The notes under the pieces were generated by a model. That model had not been told where the DNA came from, made no database searches, and saw only the letters and a program-made list of their open reading frames with translations. Made by a program: the position numbers and the translations under genes. Positions 1-9,596 of a stretch of DNA of 64,000 bases are shown here, one piece after another; position 1 is the stretch's first letter; the number at the start of each line of letters is the position of its first letter. This stretch comes from Lentimicrobium sp. (lineage in GTDB: Bacteria; Bacteroidota; Bacteroidia; Bacteroidales; Lentimicrobiaceae), in assembly GCA_019429275.1 (NCBI GenBank), contig JAHYJC010000010.1, positions 43,737 through 107,736 on the forward strand, written 5' to 3'.

Positions 1-1
1 A

Positions 2-244
2 ATTGCAGGTGTAACGAGAATAGAGGATGACGTTATATTGTGGGGAAAAGTCGCTATCAATAAAGATATCGTAATTGGCAAAGGTGCTATAATACTTGCT
101 ACCTCAGGAGTGGATAAGAGCCTTGAAGGCGGGAAAACTTATTTTGGCGTGCCGGTAGACGAAGCACGCAAAAAATGGCGTGAAATTGCTGCCATGCGCA
201 AATTGCCATCTATATTGGATCTGCTTGAGGAGAATAATAAATAG
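2..244 (+). CDS. lpxD: UDP-3-O-acylglucosamine N-acyltransferase LpxD, C-terminal end (partial)
   Basis: The reading frame is open from the first bases of the window, so only the last 80 residues are present. They show the end of a left-handed beta-helix of hexapeptide repeats (GVTRIEDDVILWGKV, then DIVIGKGAIILATSGV) followed by a helical tail with FGVPVDEARKKWREI and a final MRKLPSILDLL. That order is typical of LpxD-type acyltransferases, which add the N-linked acyl chain during lipid A synthesis at the inner face of the inner membrane. A related hexapeptide acyltransferase is possible because the N-terminal domain lies outside the window. The TTG at 38 is an internal codon, not a start. 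Confidence 0.65.
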   Translation: MAGVTRIEDDVILWGKVAINKDIVIGKGAIILATSGVDKSLEGGKTYFGVPVDEARKKWREIAAMRKLPSILDLLEENNK

Positions 245-551
245 TGAAACTGTTTGTCTCTATTTATTATTGCATCCTCCATGAATCAAAAATCCCGGTC
301 AACCCTTAAGATTTTATTGTCCTTCCGCAATCCTGTTTTGTTTATTTTGGAATGCATCTGATCTCCTTGTAAAATTACCTATCTCTTACTTACAGGTCCT
401 GAGTTTAAATATAAACTTCGCTTGATTGGTCTATTCCACAGATTGTTATACTATATTTTCATGGGAAAGTTCAGGATCTTCACAGATCGCAAAGATGAAA
501 ATATTTTAAAAGTAAACCAGGAATTAAATACTTCGGGAAAAAGAAGCAGAA
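245..551. other. intergenic region, nothing recognised
   Basis: AT-rich spacer between the convergent ends of lpxD and the O-antigen ligase gene. I see no RNA gene, strong hairpin with a T-run, or coding-like frame in it. Confidence 0.5.
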
Positions 552-2027
552 TTACTCAGAGATTTCGGTATTGGAAGGTTTGAGGGCGTGAATTGAGCCT
601 GTGTTAACAAATTCGGAATCTTTGTGGAAGATATCGAGTGCCACTACCATGGCAATAAACCCCCAGAATGGCACCGATGCTTTATCTGTATCGAGAAAGT
701 TATTCAGAAAACCATGAATAAAATAGGTAACCAAAGCAAGCACCGAAACAAGGCTATAAAGTCTGACTTCTCGATTCCTAGCTTTTTTGTAAACCCTGAT
801 ACCAGTTATAATAACTGCAATTCCAATCCATAAAATACTTAGGGTTCCAAAAACTCCCTGTTCAGAAAGCGGGCCGATGTATTCACTGTGAGCATTGCCC
901 AAATCACCGGCATTGGTACTGATAATTGTTCTTTCTTTGGATCGCTGAAAAGGAGCATAAATAAACTGGTAAGTTCCGGGGCCCCAGCCAAAAACAGGAC
1001 GTTCTTCAAACATTCTCAAAGCCGATTGCCATCGATTGATCCTTTCAAGGTTAGATGCATCGGACGAAATGTTATAAATAGATTGAACGTGTTCAATAAA
1101 ATTGGCAGATGAATCCTGTTTATTTTTCTCGAGAGCGTATAGAATATCAGATTTAAATATATAAAATGAAGAAATAAGGATAATGATACTTCCAAATATC
1201 CATCTGAATTTGATTTTGTAAACTACCAGCACAGCAACAACAACAGAGCCTGCAACACTGACCCATGCCGCCCTGCTGAACGAAAGATACAAGGCACCAA
1301 GCAATATTACTGATGCAAGAGCAGCATAGAGCCTGTATGTTCTTGAGCGTTCACGGTTAAAGATAAAACCCACAAAAACAGGCACAAAGAATGCAAGAAT
1401 GGCTCCATAAGCGGTATGATCATTAAAGAAAGGTTTCATTACCCAATGGCCTTGTTTTTCAGCAAAACCGAAAGATGAATGATGAAAGGTTGTGTAAATG
1501 ATAACTATGGTCAGACTTGCCATATATAACCACTTGAATCTGGAAATATTTTTAACATCCTTAAATAGAAGGATTCCAATGAAATAAAAAGGTATAACAA
1601 ACCAAAGCCTGGCAGCATACGATTTGAATGAAACCAAAGGCAGTTCACTTGTTATGCTCGTGATTAGCATCCATACAAGGCTGAAAAATATAGCAATAGA
1701 AACCGGATGAGTAAGAATTCGGCGGTCGTAGTGATTGGTAAATAATGTTTTAAGGATAAAAATGATCATAACCCCAACCATAAGAGGTTCTGATGGCAGA
1801 GAAATTCCTATTCCTAATTCACTATCGGCAATATTGATGGCAAGAGGAGTAACAAATACGATAAACAAAATGAGTTTATCGAGCCAAAACAGATACATCA
1901 AAGCAATGATAATTGCAACAGGAATGGCAATACCCCAAAAAAACTCTTTGGCAATAAGAAGTGAGTTCAACAGAATAAAAAGTCCGCTGAATAAATAAAA
2001 CCACCTGAGTTTGAGATTAGCCAACAC
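552..2027 (-). CDS. O-antigen ligase/polymerase family membrane protein
   Basis: A 491-residue protein made almost entirely of hydrophobic segments (about ten to twelve helices). It carries the Wzy_C-type signature: FGWGPGTYQFIYAPF near residues 343-357 and NAHSEYIGPLSEQGVFG near 377-395, separated by a periplasmic-looking loop. Members of this family ligate O-antigen to lipid A-core or polymerise repeat units on the periplasmic side of the inner membrane; sequence alone does not decide between these. It is the last gene of a leftward run: two Wzz-like proteins lie directly upstream, the nearer only 12 bp away. That context favours surface-polysaccharide assembly. Confidence 0.8.
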   Translation of the reverse strand: MLANLKLRWFYLFSGLFILLNSLLIAKEFFWGIAIPVAIIIALMYLFWLDKLILFIVFVTPLAINIADSELGIGISLPSEPLMVGVMIIFILKTLFTNHYDRRILTHPVSIAIFFSLVWMLITSITSELPLVSFKSYAARLWFVIPFYFIGILLFKDVKNISRFKWLYMASLTIVIIYTTFHHSSFGFAEKQGHWVMKPFFNDHTAYGAILAFFVPVFVGFIFNRERSRTYRLYAALASVILLGALYLSFSRAAWVSVAGSVVVAVLVVYKIKFRWIFGSIIILISSFYIFKSDILYALEKNKQDSSANFIEHVQSIYNISSDASNLERINRWQSALRMFEERPVFGWGPGTYQFIYAPFQRSKERTIISTNAGDLGNAHSEYIGPLSEQGVFGTLSILWIGIAVIITGIRVYKKARNREVRLYSLVSVLALVTYFIHGFLNNFLDTDKASVPFWGFIAMVVALDIFHKDSEFVNTGSIHALKPSNTEISE

Positions 2028-2039
2028 CGGTGTAGAAGT

Positions 2040-3050
2040 TTAATCGTTAGGATTCTTTCCTATTACCTGTTTCAATTCATCGTTAATCTTTCTGTTTTCC
2101 ATAACAGAGATAATAACTACCGCAAAAAACAAAGAGGCCGCTACAGAATAAAGGACGATAAGCCAGCGAACAGGAGTAGATTTTTTATCAGCAATTACCG
2201 GTGGAGTGATTATATTGGTAAAAGTAAAGTTTTTTGAAGCATCATAGACTGCCTTGTCAAAAGCAAGCTCAAATTCTGAATATATCCGCAGGATGTCATT
2301 TCGTCTTTGAGTTAGAATTGCCATTTGACCTGATTTTGATTCAAAATTCTCCTTCATGCGGAGCACATCTTTCATATTGATATTTGTGGAGTTTGATCCG
2401 TCAACTGTTCGCAAATAACCACGTGTTATTTCCCTGGCCTGCGATTCATAATCAATCAACTCATAGGTTTGTCGCAATTCTGAAAGTTCACTTTCAACAC
2501 TATCAAGCTGGGCTTTTTTCTCACGCAATGTATTTCCCATGCTAATTGCAACTTCAGTATATTTTTCGCGGTGAATTGATCGGATCTTTGCATTACAAAA
2601 ATCAATAATGGCCAAAACCATGTCGCGAGCAATAACGGGATCGGTATCGGTAACCACAATTTCAATTGACTCCCACTGTGTCTTGCTTATTTTAACATTT
2701 TTATTATAAAGGTATTGCATGGTAGATTGATAATACCTGTAATTAGTATCAATACGATAATGTTTAGCCAGATCGAACTTTTTCATTATACTGTCCCTGA
2801 TATCCTGAGACTGAAGCCATTGCAACATTTGTTCTGATTCACTCTCGTCAGAGTATGGTGCAATGTTTGAAGGATACACCAAAGCGTATGACTTAAAGCG
2901 GGGTTTAATAAAAAATGAACTGGAAAAAATAGCGGCAAATAGTGCGGCAATAACAGCAATAGCAATCAAATGCCACTTCCATTTCAGAAAGATTTTCATC
3001 ATATGGATGTTACTGAAATAATTATCCATGTCGGGCTTGATGTTGTCCAT
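2040..3050 (-). CDS. Wzz-like polysaccharide chain-length determinant protein (first of two)
   Basis: A 336-residue protein with the Wzz topology: an N-terminal membrane helix (WHLIAIAVIAALFAAIFSS), a long periplasmic region with heptad-like helices around residues 160-230, and a proline-preceded C-terminal helix (PVRWLIVLYSVAASLFFAVV). No cytoplasmic tyrosine-kinase domain is present. Such proteins set polymer length or help export. I chose the ATG at 3050. The frame is open to 3188, but that would overlap the previous gene by 118 bp and add an implausible Cys/His-rich leader. The gene follows its paralogue by 20 bp and precedes the ligase gene by 12 bp, so all three are probably co-transcribed. 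Confidence 0.8.
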   Translation of the reverse strand: MDNIKPDMDNYFSNIHMMKIFLKWKWHLIAIAVIAALFAAIFSSSFFIKPRFKSYALVYPSNIAPYSDESESEQMLQWLQSQDIRDSIMKKFDLAKHYRIDTNYRYYQSTMQYLYNKNVKISKTQWESIEIVVTDTDPVIARDMVLAIIDFCNAKIRSIHREKYTEVAISMGNTLREKKAQLDSVESELSELRQTYELIDYESQAREITRGYLRTVDGSNSTNINMKDVLRMKENFESKSGQMAILTQRRNDILRIYSEFELAFDKAVYDASKNFTFTNIITPPVIADKKSTPVRWLIVLYSVAASLFFAVVIISVMENRKINDELKQVIGKNPND

Positions 3051-3070
3051 TATGCTGATTTTAAGTCTTT

Positions 3071-4117
3071 TTAAATCAAATGAGCTTTTTTTTTTAATAA
3101 ACTGGTTTTCCCTAATTTTTCCAGACTGATGATGACCAGAACAGAAATAAGGAATGCTGAAATGGTTGAAACTAAAACAATAATCCAACGCACAGGGTAA
3201 GATTTTTTCTCGGCTTTATAAGCTGATTCAACAACAAATTTCTGAGGCAGATTTTCACTGGCATCAACTTTAGCTTCTTCGTAACGAGCTTTCAGGTAGC
3301 TCAACTGTTTTTTCTCATGCTCCAGCATATCGCGCAATGAAACATAGGCTCCACCAAACCTGGCCAAAACCGAAAGTCTGTCCTCAAGAGCATTTATACC
3401 TGAAGTATTTCCGCGGGCAATTTCAATGGCAAGCTGCTGATTCAGCATTTCGGATTGAGATTCATAATCGTAAACTCCTAATTCTCTGATTTTGCGTAAT
3501 GAATCTTCCATAAACGCAATTTCATTTCTGAGTTTGAAATATTCCTGTTCAACAATTTGAAACCCTTTAATTGCCCTCTCTTTTTGCATGGCATTTTTGG
3601 TAGAATCCAACAACTCGGAGATTGAATTTGCAATATTTGCTGCCATTTGAGGATCACGGTCCAATACAGTGATTTTGACAGCCATAAATTCAGTTCTTCT
3701 GAAAGTAATATTACTTTCATACCTTCGGTTTAGTTCAGTGTTCTTAAACTTTGAAGTCGGACTAATCCTATAATGCTTTAAAAGATCGAATTTTTCAATG
3801 ACTTTATCCCTGATCTTACTGGAACTGAGAATTTGCAACATTTGTTCAGTTTGTTCATCCTCTCCGAATTCGAGAATATCGGTTTTAGCGGCAGGCTGAT
3901 CTGTAAGTAGCGCTCTGGATACAGAGTTACTTGAAACAGGAAATAAAACAACTGTTGACCTATAAAGTGGTGTAATAAACCATGGAGAAGAAAATAAAAC
4001 AGCAAGAATTGCCGCAATCAAGCTGATGATAATCAGGTGTTTACGCCAAGAGTATAGAAACATTCCAAGACTGGATGAGTCAAAATCCCTGATTTCTGAA
4101 AACTTTTTCTCCGACAT
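3071..4117 (-). CDS. Wzz-like polysaccharide chain-length determinant protein (second of two)
   Basis: A 348-residue paralogue of the downstream protein. It has one helix near the N-terminus (HLIIISLIAAILAVLFSS), a periplasmic coiled-coil-rich middle with the shared segments EQMLQ, IRDKVIEKFDLLKHYRI and YDYESQ, and a C-terminal helix after KKSYPVRWIIVLVS. The ATG at 4117 (MSEKKFSE) is preferred over the TTG at 4147, because a TATCTTTG promoter element at 4145-4152 overlaps that TTG. Two adjacent divergent copies suggest a duplication, perhaps forming a hetero-oligomer or controlling two polymers; that is inference. Confidence 0.8.
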   Translation of the reverse strand: MSEKKFSEIRDFDSSSLGMFLYSWRKHLIIISLIAAILAVLFSSPWFITPLYRSTVVLFPVSSNSVSRALLTDQPAAKTDILEFGEDEQTEQMLQILSSSKIRDKVIEKFDLLKHYRISPTSKFKNTELNRRYESNITFRRTEFMAVKITVLDRDPQMAANIANSISELLDSTKNAMQKERAIKGFQIVEQEYFKLRNEIAFMEDSLRKIRELGVYDYESQSEMLNQQLAIEIARGNTSGINALEDRLSVLARFGGAYVSLRDMLEHEKKQLSYLKARYEEAKVDASENLPQKFVVESAYKAEKKSYPVRWIIVLVSTISAFLISVLVIISLEKLGKTSLLKKKAHLI

Positions 4118-4144
4118 GTGGAATGTTGGTTCGTTTAAGGGTGC

Positions 4145-4152
4145 CAAAGATA
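4145..4152 (-). promoter_or_regulatory. Bacteroidota -7 promoter element for the wzz-wzz-ligase genes
   Basis: On the minus strand this reads TATCTTTG, a perfect TAnnTTTG -7 element, 28 bp ahead of the ATG at 4117. A TTTG lies 24 bp further upstream, wider than the usual spacing, so the -33 assignment is weak. Confidence 0.4.
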
Positions 4153-4266
4153 TAAAAATAATTCACTATTTTAAACCAAAAGCCAGTTTCATATAATGAT
4201 ATATTTTCAGATTTTATCAAAAGAAAAATTCCACAACAAAAAATAAAAAACATAAACTGCAGAAAA

Positions 4267-5718
4267 TCATATAATGGTTCCCTTTAGTATACCTATGAAA
4301 GTCTTTATATTAAGCAACCTAAGAAGTCCGGCCAAAATAACAGAAGCAAAAATGACAATAAAAACTGATTTTATCCAGGAAAATGGAAGCATTTGTGCGA
4401 AACTATTGATAGAAATTACTCCTGTAAAAAATACCAATAATCGAAGAATAAAACTGAAATTAATTTTGAAACCAAAGAAGATCGTTGCCAGAATTACCTG
4501 AACCACAGCCATTACCCCTTGAGTAATTAAACTTGTCCATGCCGAACCCAGGGCTCCATATCTGGGAATCAGCACCAGATTCAGCGAAATATTCAGGATC
4601 ATGCCTCCTGCAGCTACAAAATTCAATTGTTTGAGGTTACCGTTTGCCGTAAGGAGGGTACCAAAAATATAGGTAGTTGATATGGCTATAAAACATCCCA
4701 TTAAAATACTAAAAACCTTAGCCGACTCATAAATATAATGCTCATACATCAAATCCATAATTGGATAGCTGTAAAAATATGAGGTTACAGAAAAAATAAC
4801 CGATACAACAAAAAGTAAAGTAAACGACAATTTTGAAAGATCGTCAACGCGTTCACTTTTCTTAATTAACCGCGCAAAAATTGGTAACAAGAGCACAGAA
4901 AAAAGGTAAGCGATATTGTTCAGGGCATCCAGCAGCCGATATGCATGTGCGTAGATTCCGGCCTGTAAGTTTCCTTCATCCTTCGGCAAAAGCCCTTTAA
5001 GCATAACCGAATCGATGCGGTTATAGAAAGTCATAAGAAGTACAAGTATAGCAAAAGGAAGACTTTGCTTAACAATCACCATGAAAAAAGGATAATTCCA
5101 GTTTAGTTTTCTGAAGGAGGCTTTGCGAATAACTATCCATAGCGCAACCATTGCAGTTACAAGGTAGGATGCCGTTTGCGCATAAACAAACCACTCTATC
5201 CTGAATTGTTTTTCAGTTACTCTGCCCCAGAGTAAAACACTACATATTACAATCATCAGAATTCTGTCGAGCACCGAAATAACACTGTCTGTCTTAAAAA
5301 GCAATAGCGCTGAGATATTAGACCGCAGATACAAAATAAAGGATATAAAAAACTGATTTAATCCCAGTAATGCAAGAATCCATAATTCATTTCCCCTGAA
5401 ACCCCATAAAATACCTGACAAAAAAGTCACTAAAAAATAAACAATTGCAAGCAATAACTTTATGATAAGTATGCTTGAAAAATGCTTGTTCAGCAGTTGA
5501 GTGTTTTGCGCTATATTCTTATTATTGAAATTGGTTATTCCAAAATCAAGAAGAATATTAAACAGAAAAGAAAAATTAAACACAACGAAATAGAAGCCAA
5601 AATCCTCAGCTCCAACCACATTCTGCACTGTACGATCAACCCCAAATATCCAGAAGGGTTTGATTAAAAGGTTCAGAAACAGAAGAAAACCCAGATTGGT
5701 TATAAATTTTCGTTGCAT
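4267..5718 (-). CDS. polysaccharide flippase, Wzx/MATE-like (MOP superfamily)
   Basis: A 483-residue polytopic protein with about 12-14 hydrophobic helices. The N-terminal segment FGVDRTVQNVVGAEDFGFYF followed by FGITNFNNKNIAQN is characteristic of Wzx-type flippases, as are the middle FYNRIDSVML and the late LNLVLIPRYGALGSAW. These proteins move undecaprenyl-linked oligosaccharides across the inner membrane. It reads toward the two Wzz-like genes and the ligase, separated from them by about 150 AT-rich bases holding the promoter element at 4145-4152. Together they make the core of a Wzx/Wzy-type export pathway. The substrate cannot be told from sequence. Confidence 0.85.
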   Translation of the reverse strand: MQRKFITNLGFLLFLNLLIKPFWIFGVDRTVQNVVGAEDFGFYFVVFNFSFLFNILLDFGITNFNNKNIAQNTQLLNKHFSSILIIKLLLAIVYFLVTFLSGILWGFRGNELWILALLGLNQFFISFILYLRSNISALLLFKTDSVISVLDRILMIVICSVLLWGRVTEKQFRIEWFVYAQTASYLVTAMVALWIVIRKASFRKLNWNYPFFMVIVKQSLPFAILVLLMTFYNRIDSVMLKGLLPKDEGNLQAGIYAHAYRLLDALNNIAYLFSVLLLPIFARLIKKSERVDDLSKLSFTLLFVVSVIFSVTSYFYSYPIMDLMYEHYIYESAKVFSILMGCFIAISTTYIFGTLLTANGNLKQLNFVAAGGMILNISLNLVLIPRYGALGSAWTSLITQGVMAVVQVILATIFFGFKINFSFILRLLVFFTGVISINSFAQMLPFSWIKSVFIVIFASVILAGLLRLLNIKTFIGILKGTII

Positions 5719-5801
5719 GCTTTTTTATTTGACCATTAATATTATGGTCTGACTGAGCTTACCCTTAACTGCACGAGCAGCTTTTACTAAGCAATTATGC
5801 T

Positions 5802-5809
5802 TAAATTTG
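5802..5809 (+). promoter_or_regulatory. candidate -7 promoter element upstream of a glycosyltransferase
   Basis: Reads TAAATTTG, matching TAnnTTTG, with a T-run at 5782-5785 in roughly the -33 position. The predicted leader to the TTG start at 5881 is about 65 nt. Confidence 0.35.
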
Positions 5810-5880
5810 CACAAAAATATAATTAATATTTAATATTCTTTCACCTTTGGTGAATAAAACAAAACCAAAATTAATACGCA

Positions 5881-7011
5881 TTGAACATTGTTGTAAATAC
5901 ACGATTATTGCTTCATGGCCGGCTTGAGGGTATTGGCTGGTTTACTTATGAAAACTTACAACGAATAGTACTTGCTCATCCCGAGCATAATTTTTTCTTT
6001 TTATTTGACAGGCCATACCACAAAGAATTTATTTTCAGCCACAACATTACACCTATAGTTATTGGTCCACCGGCACGCCATCCGTTGCTTTACTTTATTT
6101 GGTTTGAGGTTTCGGTGAGGTATATGCTCAATAAACTCAAGGCCGATCTGTTCCTTTCGCCCGATGGCTATCTCTCACTGGGATCGAAAGTACCTTCCAT
6201 TGCCGTTTTCCATGATCTAAATTTTGAGCACTACCCAGCCGACCTGCCTTTTGCAGAGCGATGGTATTACCGGACTTTTTTCAGAAAATACGCAAAAAAG
6301 GCAAATCGGATTGCTACGGTTTCCGAATTTTCAAAAAATGATATACAAAAGCAATACGGCATCGATGAGTCGAAAATTGATGTGGTTTATAACGGTGCCG
6401 GCGAGTTTTACTGCCCGGTGAATGAAGAAATAAAAGTAGCAACCCGCAACAGTTTTACCAATGGTCGTCCTTATTTTTTCTTTGTCGGTTCACTGCATCC
6501 CAGAAAAAATTTAGTGAACCTGTTCAGAGCTTTCGATTTGTTTAAAGAGGAGAATCAAACCGAACATGTACTTTTACTCGCTGGCGCAAAAAAATGGTGG
6601 ACAGGAGAGATCGCTTCTGTTTATGAGTCAATGAAAAACAAGGACACCATTATTTTTGCCGGAAGGTTATCGTCTGAAGAAATGAACAATGTTATGGGTT
6701 CGGCCGAGGCTTTAACTTATGTGTCATACTTTGAAGGCTTTGGAATTCCAATTGTTGAGGCATTCAGATGTGGCACACCGGTAATTACTTCCAATTGCAC
6801 CTCAATGCCCGAAGTAGGTGGAAATGCGGTTTTATTAACAGATCCTTTCAATCCTGAGGATATTGCCAGAGCCATGAAAGAGGTAGTAAAAGATGAAAGT
6901 CTCAGAAACCGTTTAATACAGGAGGGCTTTGTAAGGGCGAAGGTATTTACCTGGAATAAATCGGCTGAAAGGCTGTGGCAGTGCATTGAAAAGGTACTCA
7001 GGCCTGAATAG
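5881..7011 (+). CDS. glycosyltransferase family 4 (GT-B fold)
   Basis: A 376-residue GT-B glycosyltransferase. The N-terminus NIVVNTRLLLHGRLEGIGWF matches a common Bacteroidota GT4 start. The linker FFVGSLHPRKNLVNL near residue 200 opens the nucleotide-sugar-binding domain. The C-terminal E-x7-E region reads SYFEGFGIPIVEAFRCGTPV near 280-300. It probably adds a mannose-like sugar during cell-surface glycan synthesis in the cytoplasm, though the donor is unknown. Translation appears to start at a TTG, since no ATG or GTG in frame lies nearby and the family N-terminus begins exactly there. Its 3' end overlaps that of the convergent putP gene by 14 bp. Confidence 0.85.
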   Translation: MNIVVNTRLLLHGRLEGIGWFTYENLQRIVLAHPEHNFFFLFDRPYHKEFIFSHNITPIVIGPPARHPLLYFIWFEVSVRYMLNKLKADLFLSPDGYLSLGSKVPSIAVFHDLNFEHYPADLPFAERWYYRTFFRKYAKKANRIATVSEFSKNDIQKQYGIDESKIDVVYNGAGEFYCPVNEEIKVATRNSFTNGRPYFFFVGSLHPRKNLVNLFRAFDLFKEENQTEHVLLLAGAKKWWTGEIASVYESMKNKDTIIFAGRLSSEEMNNVMGSAEALTYVSYFEGFGIPIVEAFRCGTPVITSNCTSMPEVGGNAVLLTDPFNPEDIARAMKEVVKDESLRNRLIQEGFVRAKVFTWNKSAERLWQCIEKVLRPE

Positions 7012-8440
7012 GACTTTCTGATTTACTGAATGTAATCAGGCTAACGACAACAGCTGCTGCAAAAGCAAGCACAAAAGAAGCAAAGCGCGCCGAAAGGTTT
7101 TGATCAAGCAATGAAATTTCTGTCCAGACAATGGTAACAACTGTGCCGGTTACCATTCCAGCAAATACTCCCTGCCATGTGATTTTCTTCCACCAAAGCA
7201 TCAACAAGAGTGCTGGCCCGAAAGCAGATCCCAATCCCGCCCAGGCATAGGAAACCATTGAAAAAATGAGTTTGCCTGAAGTGGCTGCCACCGCAAATGC
7301 TGCCAAACCTACAAGAAGAGTAACAATCCTGCTCAAGTTAACCATTGATTTAGGTGACAGTTTAACCTTCAATATGTTACGGAAAAAATCTTCAGAAACT
7401 GTTGAAGAAATAACCAGAAGTTGTCCATCGGCTGTTGACATCATGGCGGCAATGGCAGCTGAAATCAACAGACCGGCAATCCAGGGTGGCAGAAGATGAT
7501 TAGCAAGGTGGGGCATAACTTTTTCAACATCATCAAAGTAGCCTTGTCCAAATAAGGCCAGGCCTACCAAACCGATAATAAATGCTCCGGCAAATGCCGG
7601 CACTGCCCACATAAAAGCGATCCGCCTGCTTTTTTTTATTTTACCGGGATCTTTTATAGACATGAACTTGGTTAAAAGATGAGGCTGCCCCATATAACCA
7701 AACGCCCAGCTTAAACCGCCAATGACTGTAGCAACTGCGGCCCAGCCGTGTTTTCCTCCGGTAAGGTCAAGGTAAGATCCTCCAACGCTTCTAATCGCCG
7801 ACTGAAGAGTGTACCCTTCTGAAGAAACTTCTATTAAACCTACTACCGGAACCAACACAAGAGCACCAAACATCAGCAATGCCTGCACAAAATCTGTCCA
7901 GACTACGGCGACAAAACCGCCCAGCATTGTGTATAAAATGATCACAACAGCGCCCAAAATCATTCCCGTGTATGGATTGATGCCAAAAGTAACATTCAAC
8001 ACTTTGCCAGCCCCGTTGAATTGTGCTGCCAGGTAAAAAGTAAAGAAAAAGATAATAATGAGCATGGCGGTGAACCGCACAATCAGGTTTCCTTTAGGAA
8101 AGTGGTTGGCAAAAACATCGGGAAGTGTAATGGCATTAAATTTTTCAGACTGCCTTCTGATTTGTTCCGCAACTGTATACCAGTAAAAAAATATACCCAT
8201 CAGGCAACCCATAGCTGTCCAGATTTCAACTATTCCCAAAGCAAGGGCGGCTCCCGGCAATCCGAGCAAAAGCCAGGCCGATTCACCCGAAGATCGCTCA
8301 GAAAGTGCAACAACCCATGAATTCATTTTTCGGCCACCCAAAAAATAATCAGCATTGGTTTCATTTCTTCGATAAGCAAAAATGCCAATGCCCATCATGA
8401 CAATCAGATATATGATAAATCCAATTAAAGTTGCGCTCAT
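6998..8440 (-). CDS. putP: sodium/proline symporter PutP-type (SSS family)
   Basis: A 480-residue protein with about 13 membrane helices of the sodium:solute symporter fold. The family start is clear (NADYFLGGRKMNSWVVALSE, then SSGESAWLLLGLPG). The segments FNAITLPDVFANHFP and SAAIAAMMSTADGQLLVISS match the conserved regions around the transport and sodium sites. The probable role is proline uptake driven by the sodium gradient, but family members also carry other solutes. A sodium-coupled carrier fits the ion-pumping Rnf and pyrophosphatase genes in this window. The gene stands alone: its 3' end overlaps the glycosyltransferase and murB lies upstream in the same direction, 93 bp away. Confidence 0.85.
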   Translation of the reverse strand: MSATLIGFIIYLIVMMGIGIFAYRRNETNADYFLGGRKMNSWVVALSERSSGESAWLLLGLPGAALALGIVEIWTAMGCLMGIFFYWYTVAEQIRRQSEKFNAITLPDVFANHFPKGNLIVRFTAMLIIIFFFTFYLAAQFNGAGKVLNVTFGINPYTGMILGAVVIILYTMLGGFVAVVWTDFVQALLMFGALVLVPVVGLIEVSSEGYTLQSAIRSVGGSYLDLTGGKHGWAAVATVIGGLSWAFGYMGQPHLLTKFMSIKDPGKIKKSRRIAFMWAVPAFAGAFIIGLVGLALFGQGYFDDVEKVMPHLANHLLPPWIAGLLISAAIAAMMSTADGQLLVISSTVSEDFFRNILKVKLSPKSMVNLSRIVTLLVGLAAFAVAATSGKLIFSMVSYAWAGLGSAFGPALLLMLWWKKITWQGVFAGMVTGTVVTIVWTEISLLDQNLSARFASFVLAFAAAVVVSLITFSKSESPIQA

Positions 8441-8533
8441 ATTATATAGTCTTCAGTTTCTGCCTGCTAATTTATCTGAAAGTTTTCAGGAGATAAAACA
8501 ACAGTTACAGAAAAAATTCAACACATAGTAAGA

Positions 8534-9562
8534 TCATACGATATTCACTTCCGGCTCCAGATGAATTCCAAATTTATCATTTACAGATAAAATAATTCTG
8601 GAAGCCAATGAAACTATCTCTTTTCCGGATGCGTTACCATAATTAACAAGAACCAAAGCCTGATTTTTGTGAACACCGGCATCACCTTCCCTGTAGCCCT
8701 TCCATCCACATTTTTCAATCATCCAGCCGGCAGCCAACTTAACACCCTCAACTGATGGATATGAAGGTATATCAGGATATTTCTCCTTCAAAGAAAGGAA
8801 CTTTTCCATGCTGATAACAGGATTCTTGAAAAAACTGCCTGCATTTCCAATCTCCTTCGGATCAGGCAATTTGCTTGTTCTTATGTTGATTACAGCTTCA
8901 GCAACCGACCTTATATCAGCTGGCTTTTTCATCATAGCCAGTTGCTCGTTGATTGCACCATACGTAGTATTGATGGTTGGTTTTTTTTCGAGACGGAATG
9001 TTACTGAAAGTATCAGGTATTGTCCTTTGAGTTCTGATTTAAAAATACTGTTTCGGTAACCAAACCTACATTCTGCATTGCTAAATTCGCGAAACTCACC
9101 ACTCTTCAATGAAACAGCATCCAGCATGTAGAACGTATCTTTAATCTCAACTCCGTAGGCTCCAATATTCTGTATGGGGGCACTACCCACGTTGCCGGGA
9201 ATAAGGCTAAGGTTTTCCAGTCCGCCAAAATTATGAAGAACACAATATTGTACGAAATCATTCCAATTTTCACCGGCCATTCCACTTACGTAAACGAACT
9301 CATCATCCTGATCAACAATTTCAATACCTTTGGTGGCGATATGAACCACGAGACCTTCATAATTTCCGGCAAATAAAACATTACTTCCTCCGCCCAGAAA
9401 AAGCACTTTTTCATTCCTCCCGTTTATTTCTCTGAGTAATTCCGGTATCTGCTTTTCGGAATCAATTTTTGCAAAATCCGAAGCTTTCACATCCATCCCG
9501 AAGGTGTTGTAAGCCTTAAGGTTGAAATCTTTATAGATTGCCAAAGACGAAATTCTGTTCAT
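8534..9562 (-). CDS. murB: UDP-N-acetylenolpyruvoylglucosamine reductase MurB (type I)
   Basis: A 342-residue FAD enzyme that reduces UDP-GlcNAc-enolpyruvate to UDP-MurNAc in peptidoglycan synthesis. The FAD-binding domain shows FLGGGSNVLFAG near 65-76 and LSLIPGNVGSAPIQNIGAYG near 120-140. The C-terminal domain shows the catalytic serine in GNAGSFFKNP, the substrate-site YRNSIF, and the final glutamate in EPEVNIV. The YRNSIFK insert is typical of type I MurB. The ATG at 9562 is chosen: an upstream TTG at 9595 would lie inside the -33 element of a near-perfect promoter. That promoter sits so close that the mRNA may be leaderless. Confidence 0.92.
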   Translation of the reverse strand: MNRISSLAIYKDFNLKAYNTFGMDVKASDFAKIDSEKQIPELLREINGRNEKVLFLGGGSNVLFAGNYEGLVVHIATKGIEIVDQDDEFVYVSGMAGENWNDFVQYCVLHNFGGLENLSLIPGNVGSAPIQNIGAYGVEIKDTFYMLDAVSLKSGEFREFSNAECRFGYRNSIFKSELKGQYLILSVTFRLEKKPTINTTYGAINEQLAMMKKPADIRSVAEAVINIRTSKLPDPKEIGNAGSFFKNPVISMEKFLSLKEKYPDIPSYPSVEGVKLAAGWMIEKCGWKGYREGDAGVHKNQALVLVNYGNASGKEIVSLASRIILSVNDKFGIHLEPEVNIV

Positions 9563-9566
9563 ATTG

Positions 9567-9596
9567 CAAATGTATGCAGATTGAGTGAAAATCAAA
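9567..9596 (-). promoter_or_regulatory. murB promoter, -33/-7 Bacteroidota type, nearly leaderless
   Basis: On the minus strand TTTG (9593-9596), 18 bp, then TACATTTG (9567-9574). The ATG begins four bases after the -7 element ends, so transcription should start at or within a few bases of the start codon. Confidence 0.6.

Noticed and set aside
3051..3188. N-terminal extension of the first Wzz-like protein
   Set aside because: It would overlap the upstream gene for 118 bp and places an unusual Cys/His-rich leader before a normal Wzz start.
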